DNA from: Deltaproteobacteria bacterium
GTDB taxonomy: Bacteria; Myxococcota_A; Polyangia; DRWM01; JAAZOP01
Direction: 5' to 3'
Length of the DNA: 64,000 nucleotides
Assembly (NCBI GenBank): GCA_016218765.1
Contig: JACRCZ010000033.1
Span: 1-64,000, forward strand
Shown: positions 31,868 to 40,075 of the stretch, in pieces
How the letters are laid out: every line of letters starts with the position of its first letter
Numbering within the stretch: the stretch's first letter is position 1
Notes under the pieces: model-generated
The model's input: the letters and a program-made list of their open reading frames with translations, nothing else
Told to the model about the DNA's origin: nothing
Databases searched by the model: none
Position numbers and translations under genes: made by a program

Positions 31868-34672
31868 GTGAGAAGGATCGACCTCGAGGCCTGGCACGGC
31901 CGTTGTCTCTTCGTGCTCTTCGCGTGGGCGGCGCTCGCCATCGGCTCCGCGCGCCCTTTCGCCGTCGCCGTCACGACAATCCTCGCGGCGGTCACCTTCA
32001 CCGTCGGACGCCTGGAGCGCGGGGTCGCACGCCACGGCTCCCGCCTGGACGGCGTGTCCATCGTCCTGCTCCTGCTCACCGCCTTCACGTTCCTCCAGCT
32101 CGTCCCGCTCCCCCCCTCGACGGTCCGCTTCCTCTCGCCGCGGGCCTTCGAGCTGCACGATGCGGCGCTGGTGCCCCTCGGCGTGCCCCATCGCGACGGC
32201 TGGTTTCCCTTGTCCCTCGACCCGCCCGCCACCGCGCTTGCCGCGCTCGCCATGCTCGCCGTCTCGCTCACCTATCTTACGGTGCGGCAGCGCCTGCGCT
32301 CCCACGGAGGGCGCTCGGTGCTCGGCCCGATCGTCGCCGCCGGGGTGGCCGTGGCGATCGTGTTCTTCCTGCACCGCCTGGCGGGATGGACGAAGGTCTA
32401 CGACGAGTACCTGCCGCGCTACGCACCCGCCGCGCCGCTGGCGGCGCCGTTCCTCAACCCCAATCACCTCGCCGGCGCCCTCGGCTTCGCCGCTACGCTG
32501 TCCTTCGGTCTCGCCCTGTCCTCGGTCGATCGCTTCCGCCGGTTGACGCTGATCACCGCGGGGGCGATGACCGGCGGCGCGTGCCTGTTGACGCTTTCCC
32601 GCGGGGGGGTCATCGGCTTCGTCGCCGGGCAGCTCCTGTTCGTCGTGCTGCGCTTCGCTGCACGGCGCAGCGAGGGCCGGGAGGAGGCCCGAGCCGCGGC
32701 CGAGCGATCGCGGAGCGGGGTCCGGGCGGCGACATCGTCCGTCGCACCCGCCGCGGAGGGCGTGCCGGGGGAGAATGCGTCCGCACGGGAGGCCGTGGCG
32801 ACCGGAACCGAGGCCGGGACGGGAAACTCCGGCGCGAGCGGCGCCGGGCGGGAGGATGAGTCCGGCGGCCGGCGACGGCACTCCCCGCGCGAGAGCCGCG
32901 ACCTGCACCTGGCCTGGGCCTCGCTGGGCGCAGTGCTCGCCATCGTCGCCGGCTCCTACGTCGCCTACGGCGCGATCCGTGCGGAGTTCGAGCACGGGGA
33001 CGCGTCGAAGCTCGAGATCGCGCGCGACGCGCTGACGATGACCGGCGACTACCCCGTGGCCGGGATTGGCCGCGGGGCCTTCCTCGCCGCCTACCCGCCG
33101 TACCAGACGCAGGACGACCGTTGGACGTACACGCACCCCGAGAACATCGTGGCGCAGTACGTGGTCGAGTGGGGCGTTCCGCTCGGGGGTTTGGCCCTCC
33201 TCGGCCTCCTGTTCGTCCTCGGCCGGGCGGCGATGCGTCCGCCGCTCAAGGCGCACAATGCGGCCGCCATCGCCGCCGTATTCGCCCTGCTGTTGCAGAA
33301 TGTGGTCGATTTCGGCCTCGAGCTGCTCGGCCTGGCGCTGCCGTTCGTGGCCGCCCTGGCCGTGGTGCGCGAGACCGGGGCGGTGGGCGACGCCCGCCGG
33401 ACGCAGCGCCCCAGCCACCCGCGGCTGCGCCTCCCCGGCCCCGCATGGATGGCCGCCGTCGCCGGCACGATTGCCGCGGTGGCCCTCCTGTATCCCTGGG
33501 CGGCGGCGAATGACCTGGCCGTGGAGTCGGACCGCTTCCGCCTCTACGCCGCCGACAAGCAGTACCACCCGGGGATGCTCGACGACGCGCGCGAGGCGTT
33601 CGCGCGGCATCCGGCGGACTACTACCTCCCGTTCCTCGCCGGCATCCACCTTGCCCGCGCCGGCCACGGCTCGCCGATCGCCTTCTGGAACCAGGCGCTG
33701 CGGCTTCGCCCCTGCTCGTCGATGGCGCACTTCGCCGTCGCCTCGTACCTGTCCCGGATGCCCGCCCACCGTTCGCAGTCGATCGAGGAGTACGGCCAGG
33801 CCGTGCGTTGCCGTCCCGGCGCGCTCGAACAGGCGACCGCCGCCGTGGCCCGCCTGACGACCGGCCTGCCCGGCATCGACGGATCCACCGACAACGACGC
33901 CTTCGTGCGCCTCGCCGCCGGCGACCCCGGCCCTTACGCCGGGGCGTCCGAAGCGGCAACGGACTTCGAGCGGCGTCGGGTCGAGGTCTGGGACGCGATG
34001 GGGAGCGCCTACGAGCGAATCGGGAAGGGGGCAGCGGCCGCCGTGGTCGACGCCCGGCTGCTGGAACGCGATGCCGGCCATGCCGCCGCTCGCTTCCGCC
34101 GCGCACGCGCCGCGCTCGATGCCGGCGACGCGCAAGGTGCGCTCGCACAGCTCGCGCGCATTCCCGACGATGCCGCCGCGTCGAGCTCCGCCTGGTATCT
34201 GCTCCAGGCCCGTGCCCGGCAGGATCAGGGCCGGATCGCGGAAGCCGTCGCCGTGCTGGAAGACGGGTTGGGCGCGTTGCGGACCCCGGACATCCCGGTC
34301 GCGCTGTCGGAGCTGTACGCGGGGACCGGCGACTACGAGGCGGCGGCTCGCGCCCTCTCCGCACTCGAGACGCGGGCCCGGACGCAGCAGGAGCGTTCGG
34401 ACGCGGTGGCACGACGCGTCCAGCTCCTCATCCGCGCCGGACATCCTGCCGACGCACTCCAGCAGACCCGCCGCGCCCTCGGTATCGACCCCGGACGCCT
34501 CGATCTGTGGCGTCTGGCCGCCGATCTCGCCGAGCAGCTCGGCGACACCCCCGGCGCCGTCTGGGCGCTGCGCGAGCTGGTGCGGCGGAACCCGCAGGAC
34601 GGTGGGTTGCGCGACCGGCTGCGCGAGGCGGAGACCCACGCGACGCAGGTCCGGCTCCTCAGCCCTCCGTAG
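31868..34672 (+). CDS. O-antigen ligase/polymerase (Wzy/WaaL-like) with C-terminal TPR domain
   Basis: 934 residues, GTG start 21 bp after the kinase gene. The N-terminal half (about 1-505) has around ten to twelve membrane segments and the Wzy_C-family signature LNPNHLAG (196-203) with LTLSRGG and GRGAFLAAYPPYQ in the periplasmic loops. Such proteins polymerise or ligate undecaprenyl-linked glycans on the periplasmic side. A charged, low-complexity insertion (about 260-345) separates two membrane blocks. The C-terminal part (about 540-925) is a soluble TPR array (for example RAALDAGDAQGALAQLARIP), expected in the periplasm and probably contacting export partners. TPR fusions of this kind are known in the ligase family. 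Which polymer it acts on cannot be read here. Confidence 0.87.
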   Translation: MRRIDLEAWHGRCLFVLFAWAALAIGSARPFAVAVTTILAAVTFTVGRLERGVARHGSRLDGVSIVLLLLTAFTFLQLVPLPPSTVRFLSPRAFELHDAALVPLGVPHRDGWFPLSLDPPATALAALAMLAVSLTYLTVRQRLRSHGGRSVLGPIVAAGVAVAIVFFLHRLAGWTKVYDEYLPRYAPAAPLAAPFLNPNHLAGALGFAATLSFGLALSSVDRFRRLTLITAGAMTGGACLLTLSRGGVIGFVAGQLLFVVLRFAARRSEGREEARAAAERSRSGVRAATSSVAPAAEGVPGENASAREAVATGTEAGTGNSGASGAGREDESGGRRRHSPRESRDLHLAWASLGAVLAIVAGSYVAYGAIRAEFEHGDASKLEIARDALTMTGDYPVAGIGRGAFLAAYPPYQTQDDRWTYTHPENIVAQYVVEWGVPLGGLALLGLLFVLGRAAMRPPLKAHNAAAIAAVFALLLQNVVDFGLELLGLALPFVAALAVVRETGAVGDARRTQRPSHPRLRLPGPAWMAAVAGTIAAVALLYPWAAANDLAVESDRFRLYAADKQYHPGMLDDAREAFARHPADYYLPFLAGIHLARAGHGSPIAFWNQALRLRPCSSMAHFAVASYLSRMPAHRSQSIEEYGQAVRCRPGALEQATAAVARLTTGLPGIDGSTDNDAFVRLAAGDPGPYAGASEAATDFERRRVEVWDAMGSAYERIGKGAAAAVVDARLLERDAGHAAARFRRARAALDAGDAQGALAQLARIPDDAAASSSAWYLLQARARQDQGRIAEAVAVLEDGLGALRTPDIPVALSELYAGTGDYEAAARALSALETRARTQQERSDAVARRVQLLIRAGHPADALQQTRRALGIDPGRLDLWRLAADLAEQLGDTPGAVWALRELVRRNPQDGGLRDRLREAETHATQVRLLSPP

Positions 34673-34720
34673 GGGGGGATGGCCCGCTCCATCCATCGGC
34701 CGCACCGGATCGGCAGCAAA

Positions 34721-34750
34721 CCCCGGATGAACACGGATGGACACGGATGG
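34721..34750. repeat. 10-bp tandem repeat GGATGGACAC
   Basis: Three imperfect 10-bp units (GGATGAACAC, GGATGGACAC, GGATGG). Related to 25744-25773 and preceded by the same AAACC. It sits in the 141-bp spacer between the polymerase and the NusG-like gene. Confidence 0.65.
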
Positions 34751-34777
34751 CTCCGCCCATCCGCCGAAGGCTCGGCC

Positions 34778-34807
34778 TTGCGGTCTGCGGTCGGCGGCGC
34801 GTAGATT
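34778..34807 (+). promoter_or_regulatory. Candidate promoter of the NusG-like gene
   Basis: TTGCGG (34778-34783), an 18-bp spacer and TAGATT (34802-34807). The GTG start is only 6 bp after the -10 and has no Shine-Dalgarno: a leaderless arrangement, and a sign that this gene has its own promoter inside the locus. Confidence 0.5.
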
Positions 34808-34813
34808 CGGCTC

Positions 34814-35311
34814 GTGGCCTGGTACGCGATCCACGTGCGGTCGAATTTCGAGCGGCAGGTGGTTCTGTTCCTGCAGGCCCGTCACGGACCGGAGACGTTC
34901 CTGCCGACGTACCGGACGAGATCGCGGCGGGCCGGTGCGACGGAACCGGTCGAGCGTCCGCTCTTTCCCGGCTATCTCTTCGTCCGGCTGGAGGCGCTGG
35001 ACGCCCCGCGCGTCTCCGTGCTGCAGGCGCCGGGAGTCGTGCGGCTGGTCGAGTTCGGCGGGCGCCCGGCCGTGGTCGACGACGAGATCGTCGGCTCGCT
35101 GCGCATCATCGTCGCAGGTCCGGCGGAGGCCCGGCCGCATCCGATGCTGCGCGAGGGCCAACTCGTGCGGGTCGTGGGCGGTCCCTTCGCCGGTGCGGTC
35201 GGCCGGTTGGTCCGCGGGCGTGGACGCAAGCCGCGCCTGGTCGTGTCCATCGACATCCTCGGCCGCGCCGCCGCCGTCCCCGTCCTCCTGGTCGACGTCG
35301 AGCCGACGTGA
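34814..35311 (+). CDS. NusG/RfaH-family specialised transcription elongation factor
   Basis: 165 residues: an NGN domain (AWYAIHVRSNFERQVVLFLQ, PLFPGYLFVRLE, VLQAPGVVRLVEFGGRPAVV; about 1-100) and a C-terminal KOW domain (LREGQLVRVVGGPFAGAVGRLV, about 110-165). NusG binds RNA polymerase and, through KOW, Rho or the ribosome; paralogs such as RfaH, UpxY and LoaP are dedicated antiterminators of polysaccharide operons. The location between a polysaccharide polymerase and an export lipoprotein, and away from secE and rplK where housekeeping nusG normally sits, indicates such a paralog. GTG start with a close -10. It is convergent with the Wza-like gene, with inverted repeat D between them. Confidence 0.88.
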   Translation: MAWYAIHVRSNFERQVVLFLQARHGPETFLPTYRTRSRRAGATEPVERPLFPGYLFVRLEALDAPRVSVLQAPGVVRLVEFGGRPAVVDDEIVGSLRIIVAGPAEARPHPMLREGQLVRVVGGPFAGAVGRLVRGRGRKPRLVVSIDILGRAAAVPVLLVDVEPT

Positions 35312-35325
35312 GAGGGGGTGCGGGG

Positions 35326-35374
35326 GAGCGGTGGTGCCCTTCGGCGAGGCTCAGGGCAGGCGGCAGAGCGGTGG
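35326..35374. repeat. Inverted-repeat partner D (left of the Wza-like gene)
   Basis: GAGCGGTGG, then the CCCTTCGGCG...GGCTCAGGGCAGGCGG core, then AGAGCGGTGG. Reverse complement of 36107-36158 with about three mismatches in 47. Contains dispersed-repeat copy D (35336-35363). Confidence 0.75.
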
Positions 35375-35411
35375 TCGCACCGGAAGGCAGCGAGAACCTG
35401 GCGGACCTTCG

Positions 35412-36110
35412 TCAGTAGAACCGTTGCGGGACGGAGATGCGGTCGTTGGGCTGGAGGAGGATGTCGGGCTGCCGGCCCTCTTCGATCTCCTCGACCGGGA
35501 CCAGGACGCTGACCTCTTCGCCCTCCCGGGTGACGCGGGTGAGCTGGGTCTGGTTGCGATCGGCGAGCGGGCCGAAGCCGCCCGCCAGGGCGATCGCCTG
35601 GATGATCGTCACGCCCTCCTCCCAGTCGAAGGTGCCCGGGTGCTGGACCTGCCCGAGAACGGAGATCTTCTTCGAGCGGTACTGCGTGACGAGCACGGTG
35701 ACCTGGGGGTCGCGCAGGAACTCGAGGTCGATGAGGGCCTGCCGGATCGCCTGCGAGATCTCCTGCGGCTGGCGTCCCGCGACGAGGATGCGACCGACGA
35801 GGGGGAAATCGATCGTCCCGTCGCTGGCGACCTGGAACGGCCCGGAGAGCTGCTCCTGGCCCATGACGCGGACCTCGAACTCGTCCGTCGGTCCGACACT
35901 CGTGTCGACCAGGATCGGCGGCAGGTTGGTCGGCATCGGGGGCGGAGGAGGGCAGCCCGTCGCGACGAGCGATGCCAGGGCCAGGGTCGGAAAACCCAGC
36001 CGGCACAGGAAGGCCCACGGCTTCCGCTCGCCGGCCCCCGGCCCACGCTTCGAGGCGATTCGGTCGCTCGCGGCTGCCTGGCGCCCGTGCTTTCGGGACG
36101 ACCGCTCCAC
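35412..36110 (-). CDS. Wza-like polysaccharide export lipoprotein
   Basis: 232 residues from a GTG. A long basic n-region leads to the lipobox LVATGC (Cys about 53), then a Pro-rich stretch and the Poly_export domain (about 70-150: VGPTDEFEVRVMGQEQLSG, DGTIDFPLVGRILVAGRQPQEI) and one SLBB domain (KISVLGQVQHPGTFDWEEGVTIIQAIALAGGF). It is smaller than E. coli Wza (379 residues) and has no C-terminal amphipathic helix, so it may form only the periplasmic ring and use the barrel encoded just upstream as its outer-membrane port; that pairing is inferred. The start is uncertain: the GTG lies inside inverted repeat E, and no better in-frame start is visible before the signal peptide. Confidence 0.85.
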   Translation of the reverse strand: MERSSRKHGRQAAASDRIASKRGPGAGERKPWAFLCRLGFPTLALASLVATGCPPPPPMPTNLPPILVDTSVGPTDEFEVRVMGQEQLSGPFQVASDGTIDFPLVGRILVAGRQPQEISQAIRQALIDLEFLRDPQVTVLVTQYRSKKISVLGQVQHPGTFDWEEGVTIIQAIALAGGFGPLADRNQTQLTRVTREGEEVSVLVPVEEIEEGRQPDILLQPNDRISVPQRFY

Positions 36111-36158
36111 CGCTCTACCGCCTGCCCTGAGCCCCGCCGAAGGGCTCCACCGCTCTAG
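36107..36158. repeat. Inverted-repeat partner E (right of the Wza-like gene)
   Basis: CCACCGCTCTACCGCCTGCC, then CTGAGCCCCGCCGAAGGG, then CTCCACCGCTCTAG. It overlaps both the GTG start of the Wza-like gene and the TAG stop of the upstream barrel gene. Contains dispersed-repeat copy E. Confidence 0.75.
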
Positions 36159-37522
36159 TAGATGACCCGCGCCCCGGCCAGTGCCGTCAGCTTCCAGTAC
36201 TCCTCGGAGGTGCGCCCATCCGGAACGGTGCTGTCCCCCGAGGCGAAATCGGTGAAGTTCTGCTCGTAGGACACCGTGGCGTTGAACCCGAGCCAGTCCT
36301 TCAGGCGATACTCGGCGAAGAGCGAGCCGCGCAATCGCACGTCATTGCGCTGGTTGTGGCTCACCCAGCGGGGGCTGACGACCGTCCCGTCTTCCTGGTA
36401 CGTCGCCGCGTACTGGTCGTAGCTGACGCCGACCTTCGTCCCGATGAGGAAGACGCCCGCAAACAGGTGGTCCCAGCCGACGTAACCCTCGTTGCGGACG
36501 TAGAAGTTCGAGAAGTAGGAATCGACGAAGTCGCGAATGAAGCCCAGCTTCAGGCGGCCGGAACCGCCGATGATGAAGTCGATCTCGGCCTGACCGATGA
36601 CGCTCTCGAAATCCTCCCCCAGATCGTAGAAGCCGGCGCCGTAGCCCACGCGGAGCTGCGTGGCGATGATCGGCGTCCACTGGCCGTTCATGCCGATCCA
36701 GGTGCGGAGGGGGTACGAGGAGCTGACGGCCATGCCCCAGTCGTCTTGGCCGTTGTCGCGGAGCACGGGCGAAAACGTGGTCTGGAACGTGAGCGCGGTA
36801 TTGGGGAAGAAACGCCACCGCCCGACCAGATCGACCCGGGGCGAGAGGTAGTCGCCCCGAAGGCTGACGTCACCGCCCGTCTCGTAGAGGTTGAAAGCGA
36901 AACCGGCCAGCAGGTTCAGCTCGAGCGTTCCGCCGCCCGGCGCCCAGCCGACACCGATCTGCGCATCATTCATGTCGTGGTTGAAGTTGTAGGGCGCGGA
37001 GTTGTTGCCCGGGTCGATGGTGCGGGTGTACGTGTCGCGCAGGAGAAAACTCCAGGTGCGGCGCGGAAAAACGACCAGGTCGAGCGTCGTCTGGATACCC
37101 ACGTCGCTCTGGTCCATGACCGCCGAATCGGCGCTCAGGTACTGGTTGTACGGCGCCGCGATCTGGAGGCGGAAGTCGACCGAAGGATTGGTCGTCGTGG
37201 TCGAGCCGTCCGGGTTCTCGATGCGTTGCGGCGGCAGCGTCGCCAGACCGACCTGCGGCGTAATGCGCAGACGTCCGGCCCCGGCCGGAGAGACCTCGGA
37301 TGGCGCGTAGAACACGTTCGTGTCGTAGCCGCCTTCCACCGCGATGCCCGCATGGAACACGACGCTGTCCGAGAGCATGATTCCCGGACCCTCGGAAGCC
37401 CGCCGGTCGCGCAGCCATTCCTGCGCCGCGGCGCCGGCCGGCACGAGACACAACACGACCGCCGTCAGGATGATCCGGCCGAACGAGCGATGAGCCGCGT
37501 GAGCGCTCCCCCTGACCTGCAT
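36155..37522 (-). CDS. Outer-membrane beta-barrel of a polysaccharide export locus
   Basis: 455 residues from the ATG at 37522 (GGAGAG upstream; the frame also opens at a GTG five codons earlier). Signal peptide with cleavage near GAAAQ-EW. The mature protein is a large all-beta barrel of about 400 residues: VEGGYDTNVFY near the N-terminus and long alternating strands such as LELNLLAGFAFNLYETG, WRFFPNTALTFQTTFSP, EIDFIIGGSGRLKLGFIRD. It ends in ALAGARVIY with a C-terminal aromatic, as outer-membrane proteins do. The GYDTNVF opening resembles the BBP2-type barrels found with exosortase or exopolysaccharide loci. Between the helical periplasmic gene and the Wza-like gene, it probably provides the outer-membrane passage for the polymer. 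Confidence 0.82.
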   Translation of the reverse strand: MQVRGSAHAAHRSFGRIILTAVVLCLVPAGAAAQEWLRDRRASEGPGIMLSDSVVFHAGIAVEGGYDTNVFYAPSEVSPAGAGRLRITPQVGLATLPPQRIENPDGSTTTTNPSVDFRLQIAAPYNQYLSADSAVMDQSDVGIQTTLDLVVFPRRTWSFLLRDTYTRTIDPGNNSAPYNFNHDMNDAQIGVGWAPGGGTLELNLLAGFAFNLYETGGDVSLRGDYLSPRVDLVGRWRFFPNTALTFQTTFSPVLRDNGQDDWGMAVSSSYPLRTWIGMNGQWTPIIATQLRVGYGAGFYDLGEDFESVIGQAEIDFIIGGSGRLKLGFIRDFVDSYFSNFYVRNEGYVGWDHLFAGVFLIGTKVGVSYDQYAATYQEDGTVVSPRWVSHNQRNDVRLRGSLFAEYRLKDWLGFNATVSYEQNFTDFASGDSTVPDGRTSEEYWKLTALAGARVIY

Positions 37523-37571
37523 CCGAAATCTCTCCACCGGGCGGGTCGCGACCCGCCGTCCCGCATGAGTA

Positions 37572-38165
37572 CTAGATCGTGGGGCTGGCGTGCGGCGGCC
37601 GGTCCAACATCAGATCCGGAATATCCAGATCCGTCAGGTCTTCCGGCGTCAACCCGGGATCGCGAATCACCGTGACATCGGCGCCATCCCCGACGGGTCC
37701 CGTCGAGCCGATGCACTGCTCCACTTCCATCCGCAACGTCTGGATCTTCTGGTAGACGACGACCAGCACACGATACTCGTGCCGGCGCCGGTCCTCGTCG
37801 TTGAGATTGATGGCCTCGCGCAAGGAAGTGCGCCGATCGTCAAACGACTGGATCTGCGCGTTGATTTCCATCAGCTTGTTGTTCAGGCAGTTGATGCGGA
37901 CGATGTCCGGACGGTCTTCCTGCCGGGCCGACGCCAGGAGCCGCGAGGCGTACTCCTGCGTCTGCACGATCACGTCGTATTTCTCGTCGGCCCACCCGAG
38001 CTGCTCCTGCGGGGTCAGGTTGGCCTCCTGCTCGAACGACATCTGCGCCTCGGCACCCGAGGTGGAACCCGCAGGACCTTCCTGGGCCGTGGCGGTGAAG
38101 CCAGCCGCAAGGGCGGCACCCATCGCAACGGACGCCAGAACCAACCACTTTGACGCGATCCCCAT
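37572..38165 (-). CDS. Secreted helical protein of the export operon
   Basis: 197 residues. Clear signal peptide (MGIASKWLVLASVAMGAALAAG, cut near ATAQ). The mature part is mostly charged alpha helix, likely coiled coil: SFEQEANLTPQEQLGWADEK, then ASARQEDRPDIVRINCLNN, then DRRTSLREAINLNDEDRRRH. Two cysteines (NCLN, EQCIG) could pair. It ends in an Asp/Leu/Pro-rich tail. First gene of the operon with the barrel and the Wza-like protein, directly behind the best promoter of the window. A periplasmic scaffold or spacer is inferred; I know no characterised homologue. Confidence 0.75.
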   Translation of the reverse strand: MGIASKWLVLASVAMGAALAAGFTATAQEGPAGSTSGAEAQMSFEQEANLTPQEQLGWADEKYDVIVQTQEYASRLLASARQEDRPDIVRINCLNNKLMEINAQIQSFDDRRTSLREAINLNDEDRRRHEYRVLVVVYQKIQTLRMEVEQCIGSTGPVGDGADVTVIRDPGLTPEDLTDLDIPDLMLDRPPHASPTI

Positions 38166-38193
38166 AGCCGCCTCCCCGATGAGCGACAGACGG

Positions 38194-38222
38194 TTTCTAG
38201 TCGATACCGCCCATCAAGTCAA
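38194..38222 (-). promoter_or_regulatory. Near-consensus promoter of the export operon
   Basis: Minus strand TTGACT (38222-38217), exactly 17 bp, then TAGAAA (38199-38194). The ATG is 28 bp downstream with GGGGAGG in between. This is the clearest sigma-70 promoter in the window. Confidence 0.75.
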
Positions 38223-38343
38223 CCCCCGTTGCTACGCCCAGAACCATGCGGAATCAGCGACGGTTCTGGACTCGCGGTCGGGGCACACTCCATGACGGCC
38301 CGTTGGGTGCGCGGAGGGGCGTTCTCGTTCACGGGACTAGCGT

Positions 38344-39993
38344 CTACGGGGCGATGAAGCTGATCGGCAGGCGGACGCGGAAATCGCCGCCCTCGGGCGG
38401 GCTCGCCGTAAAGTTGAGCGACCGGAGCCGCCCGGAAATGCAGCTCGTGACGCCCGCGGCGTTCAACGCCGAGTCGTCGCTCGCGACCTCGACGCTCACG
38501 CTGCCCTGCTGGTTGATCACGATGATGAAGGTCAGGTCGCCCGAGAGCGTGGGGTCGCGCGACAACGCGTTGTTGTAGCAGGCCTCGATGGCGCCGCGCT
38601 TCTGCTGCAGTTTCTGCTGGAAGACGCTGCCGCTCATGCGGCCCGAGCCGCCGGCCGGCGAGCCGCCGCTGGTGCGGACCTTGCCCTTCTTGATCTCCTT
38701 GGTCTCGACCTTCGCCACCTCGGTGTGGACCGGCACCACCGCGGGTCCGGTCCCGGCAGCACCCTCGGTCCCGGTGCCCCCGATCTCGCCCACCGCGGGG
38801 CCCGAGGCGATGAAGTTGCCCGGAGTGGTGGAGTAGCCGCCGGCGCCGCCGCCCTCGGTCGTGCCGGCCGCCCCCTCCATCGCTCCCATCAGGTCGGTCA
38901 CGGCGCCGCCGACGCCGCCGAACTCCGTGCCGATGCCCATCACCGGGCCCGTGCCGTCGCCGCCGCCGAGGAGATTCTCGAGGTTGAGGCTGTTCTCGAC
39001 CTTGGCACCGATCGAGGCGATCTGGCCCTGGGTCAGCGACTCCCCGCCGATACTGACTCGGTTGGGATCCGGGCCGCGGCGCGTCGGGCCGGTCTCGGGC
39101 TTGACCTCGGTCACCGCGGCCTCGGGCGCCACCTCGCCGGTGTCGCCCGTCGTGGGCGTCTCCTCTCCGGTCTGTTCCCCCTCCCCCGGCTTCGTCTCCC
39201 CCTCGTCGCTCTCGTCGTCCTCGGGCTCCACTTCGGAAGCCGTCACGACCTGGATGTTGACCGGGGAGAAGTCCCCGGCGAGGATCTCGTCGAGCGTCGG
39301 CTTGGGCCACTCGGGGATCATCACGCCGCAGAACAGGCCGACGTGGATCGCGAAGGCGGCGCCCAGCGAGTACATGAAGCCGCCGTCCAGGCGGGCGATC
39401 CAGCCGCCGCGGACGGAAGCCGGGAGCTGCGGCCGGGGCTGGATGGGGGGCGGGACGACGAACTGGAACAGCATCGTCGTGTCGCCGATGACCACCTTGC
39501 CCTTGCAGTCCTCGGTCAGCGCCACCTGCGTGCCGCGGGAACCGGGGAGCGCCTTCTTGGAGGCACGGATCGCGGCGAGGTCCATCACCCCGCCGTCGGC
39601 GGCGGGGAACGCGACGCGCCCGGACATCTCCGGCGCGATCGTGAGGAAGTACTGATCGCCCTTGGGGCCGCCCGGACGCAGCTCGAAGAGCGGGAAACGG
39701 CCGGGCACGGAGGCGTGCGGAGTGACGAAGTGGTTCTTCTCCGACTGGCCGACGGTGACCGTCTCGCGCAGGCGGATGATCCGCTCCTCGATGATGCGCG
39801 CGCCCTGGATGACGCCGATGCGCAGGACCTTCGGGACGTTGGCCTGCAACGCGGCCATGGCGGCGGCGCCGCGGCGGATCACCCGCGGCTTGCCGTCCGG
39901 CCCGCGAACGACGCGGATCGGCTTGGGACGCTTGGCCATGCCGGGTGCGGCCGGGCCACCCTTCGCAACGGGCTGTACGCTTGGCTTGTTCAT
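38344..39993 (-). CDS. AgmX/PglI C-terminal-domain protein with FHA-like N-domain (GltG-like)
   Basis: 549 residues. The cytoplasmic N-terminal part includes an FHA-like beta domain (about 54-182: VLRIGVIQGARIIEERIIR, TVTVGQSEKNHFVT), then a single membrane segment (about 205-227). In the periplasm follow an acidic linker, a Gly-rich spacer and a TonB-like AgmX/PglI domain (about 455-549: RGAIEACYNNALSRDPTLSG, LTFIIVINQQGSVSVEV, paired cysteines, SLNFTASPPEGGDFRVRLP). The same layout is known in GltG/GltJ of the Myxococcus gliding machine, where the protein links the Agl motor to outer-membrane parts. It is the last gene after ExbB-ExbD-ExbD. The identification with GltG is by architecture and context, not by alignment. 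Confidence 0.82.
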   Translation of the reverse strand: MNKPSVQPVAKGGPAAPGMAKRPKPIRVVRGPDGKPRVIRRGAAAMAALQANVPKVLRIGVIQGARIIEERIIRLRETVTVGQSEKNHFVTPHASVPGRFPLFELRPGGPKGDQYFLTIAPEMSGRVAFPAADGGVMDLAAIRASKKALPGSRGTQVALTEDCKGKVVIGDTTMLFQFVVPPPIQPRPQLPASVRGGWIARLDGGFMYSLGAAFAIHVGLFCGVMIPEWPKPTLDEILAGDFSPVNIQVVTASEVEPEDDESDEGETKPGEGEQTGEETPTTGDTGEVAPEAAVTEVKPETGPTRRGPDPNRVSIGGESLTQGQIASIGAKVENSLNLENLLGGGDGTGPVMGIGTEFGGVGGAVTDLMGAMEGAAGTTEGGGAGGYSTTPGNFIASGPAVGEIGGTGTEGAAGTGPAVVPVHTEVAKVETKEIKKGKVRTSGGSPAGGSGRMSGSVFQQKLQQKRGAIEACYNNALSRDPTLSGDLTFIIVINQQGSVSVEVASDDSALNAAGVTSCISGRLRSLNFTASPPEGGDFRVRLPISFIAP

Positions 39994-40075
39994 CGTGTTT
40001 CGGCCCCCTGTCGTGCCGTGACCGGCGAGGTTGCGGGGTCCGTACGAGCGGAAAGGTTCGCGGGATCTCTCCGGA

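Noticed and set aside
30404-35161. A 1585-codon antisense frame across the kinase, polymerase and NusG-like genes
   Set aside because: No recognisable domain; composition is a shadow of the sense codons. The three sense genes carry clear family motifs.
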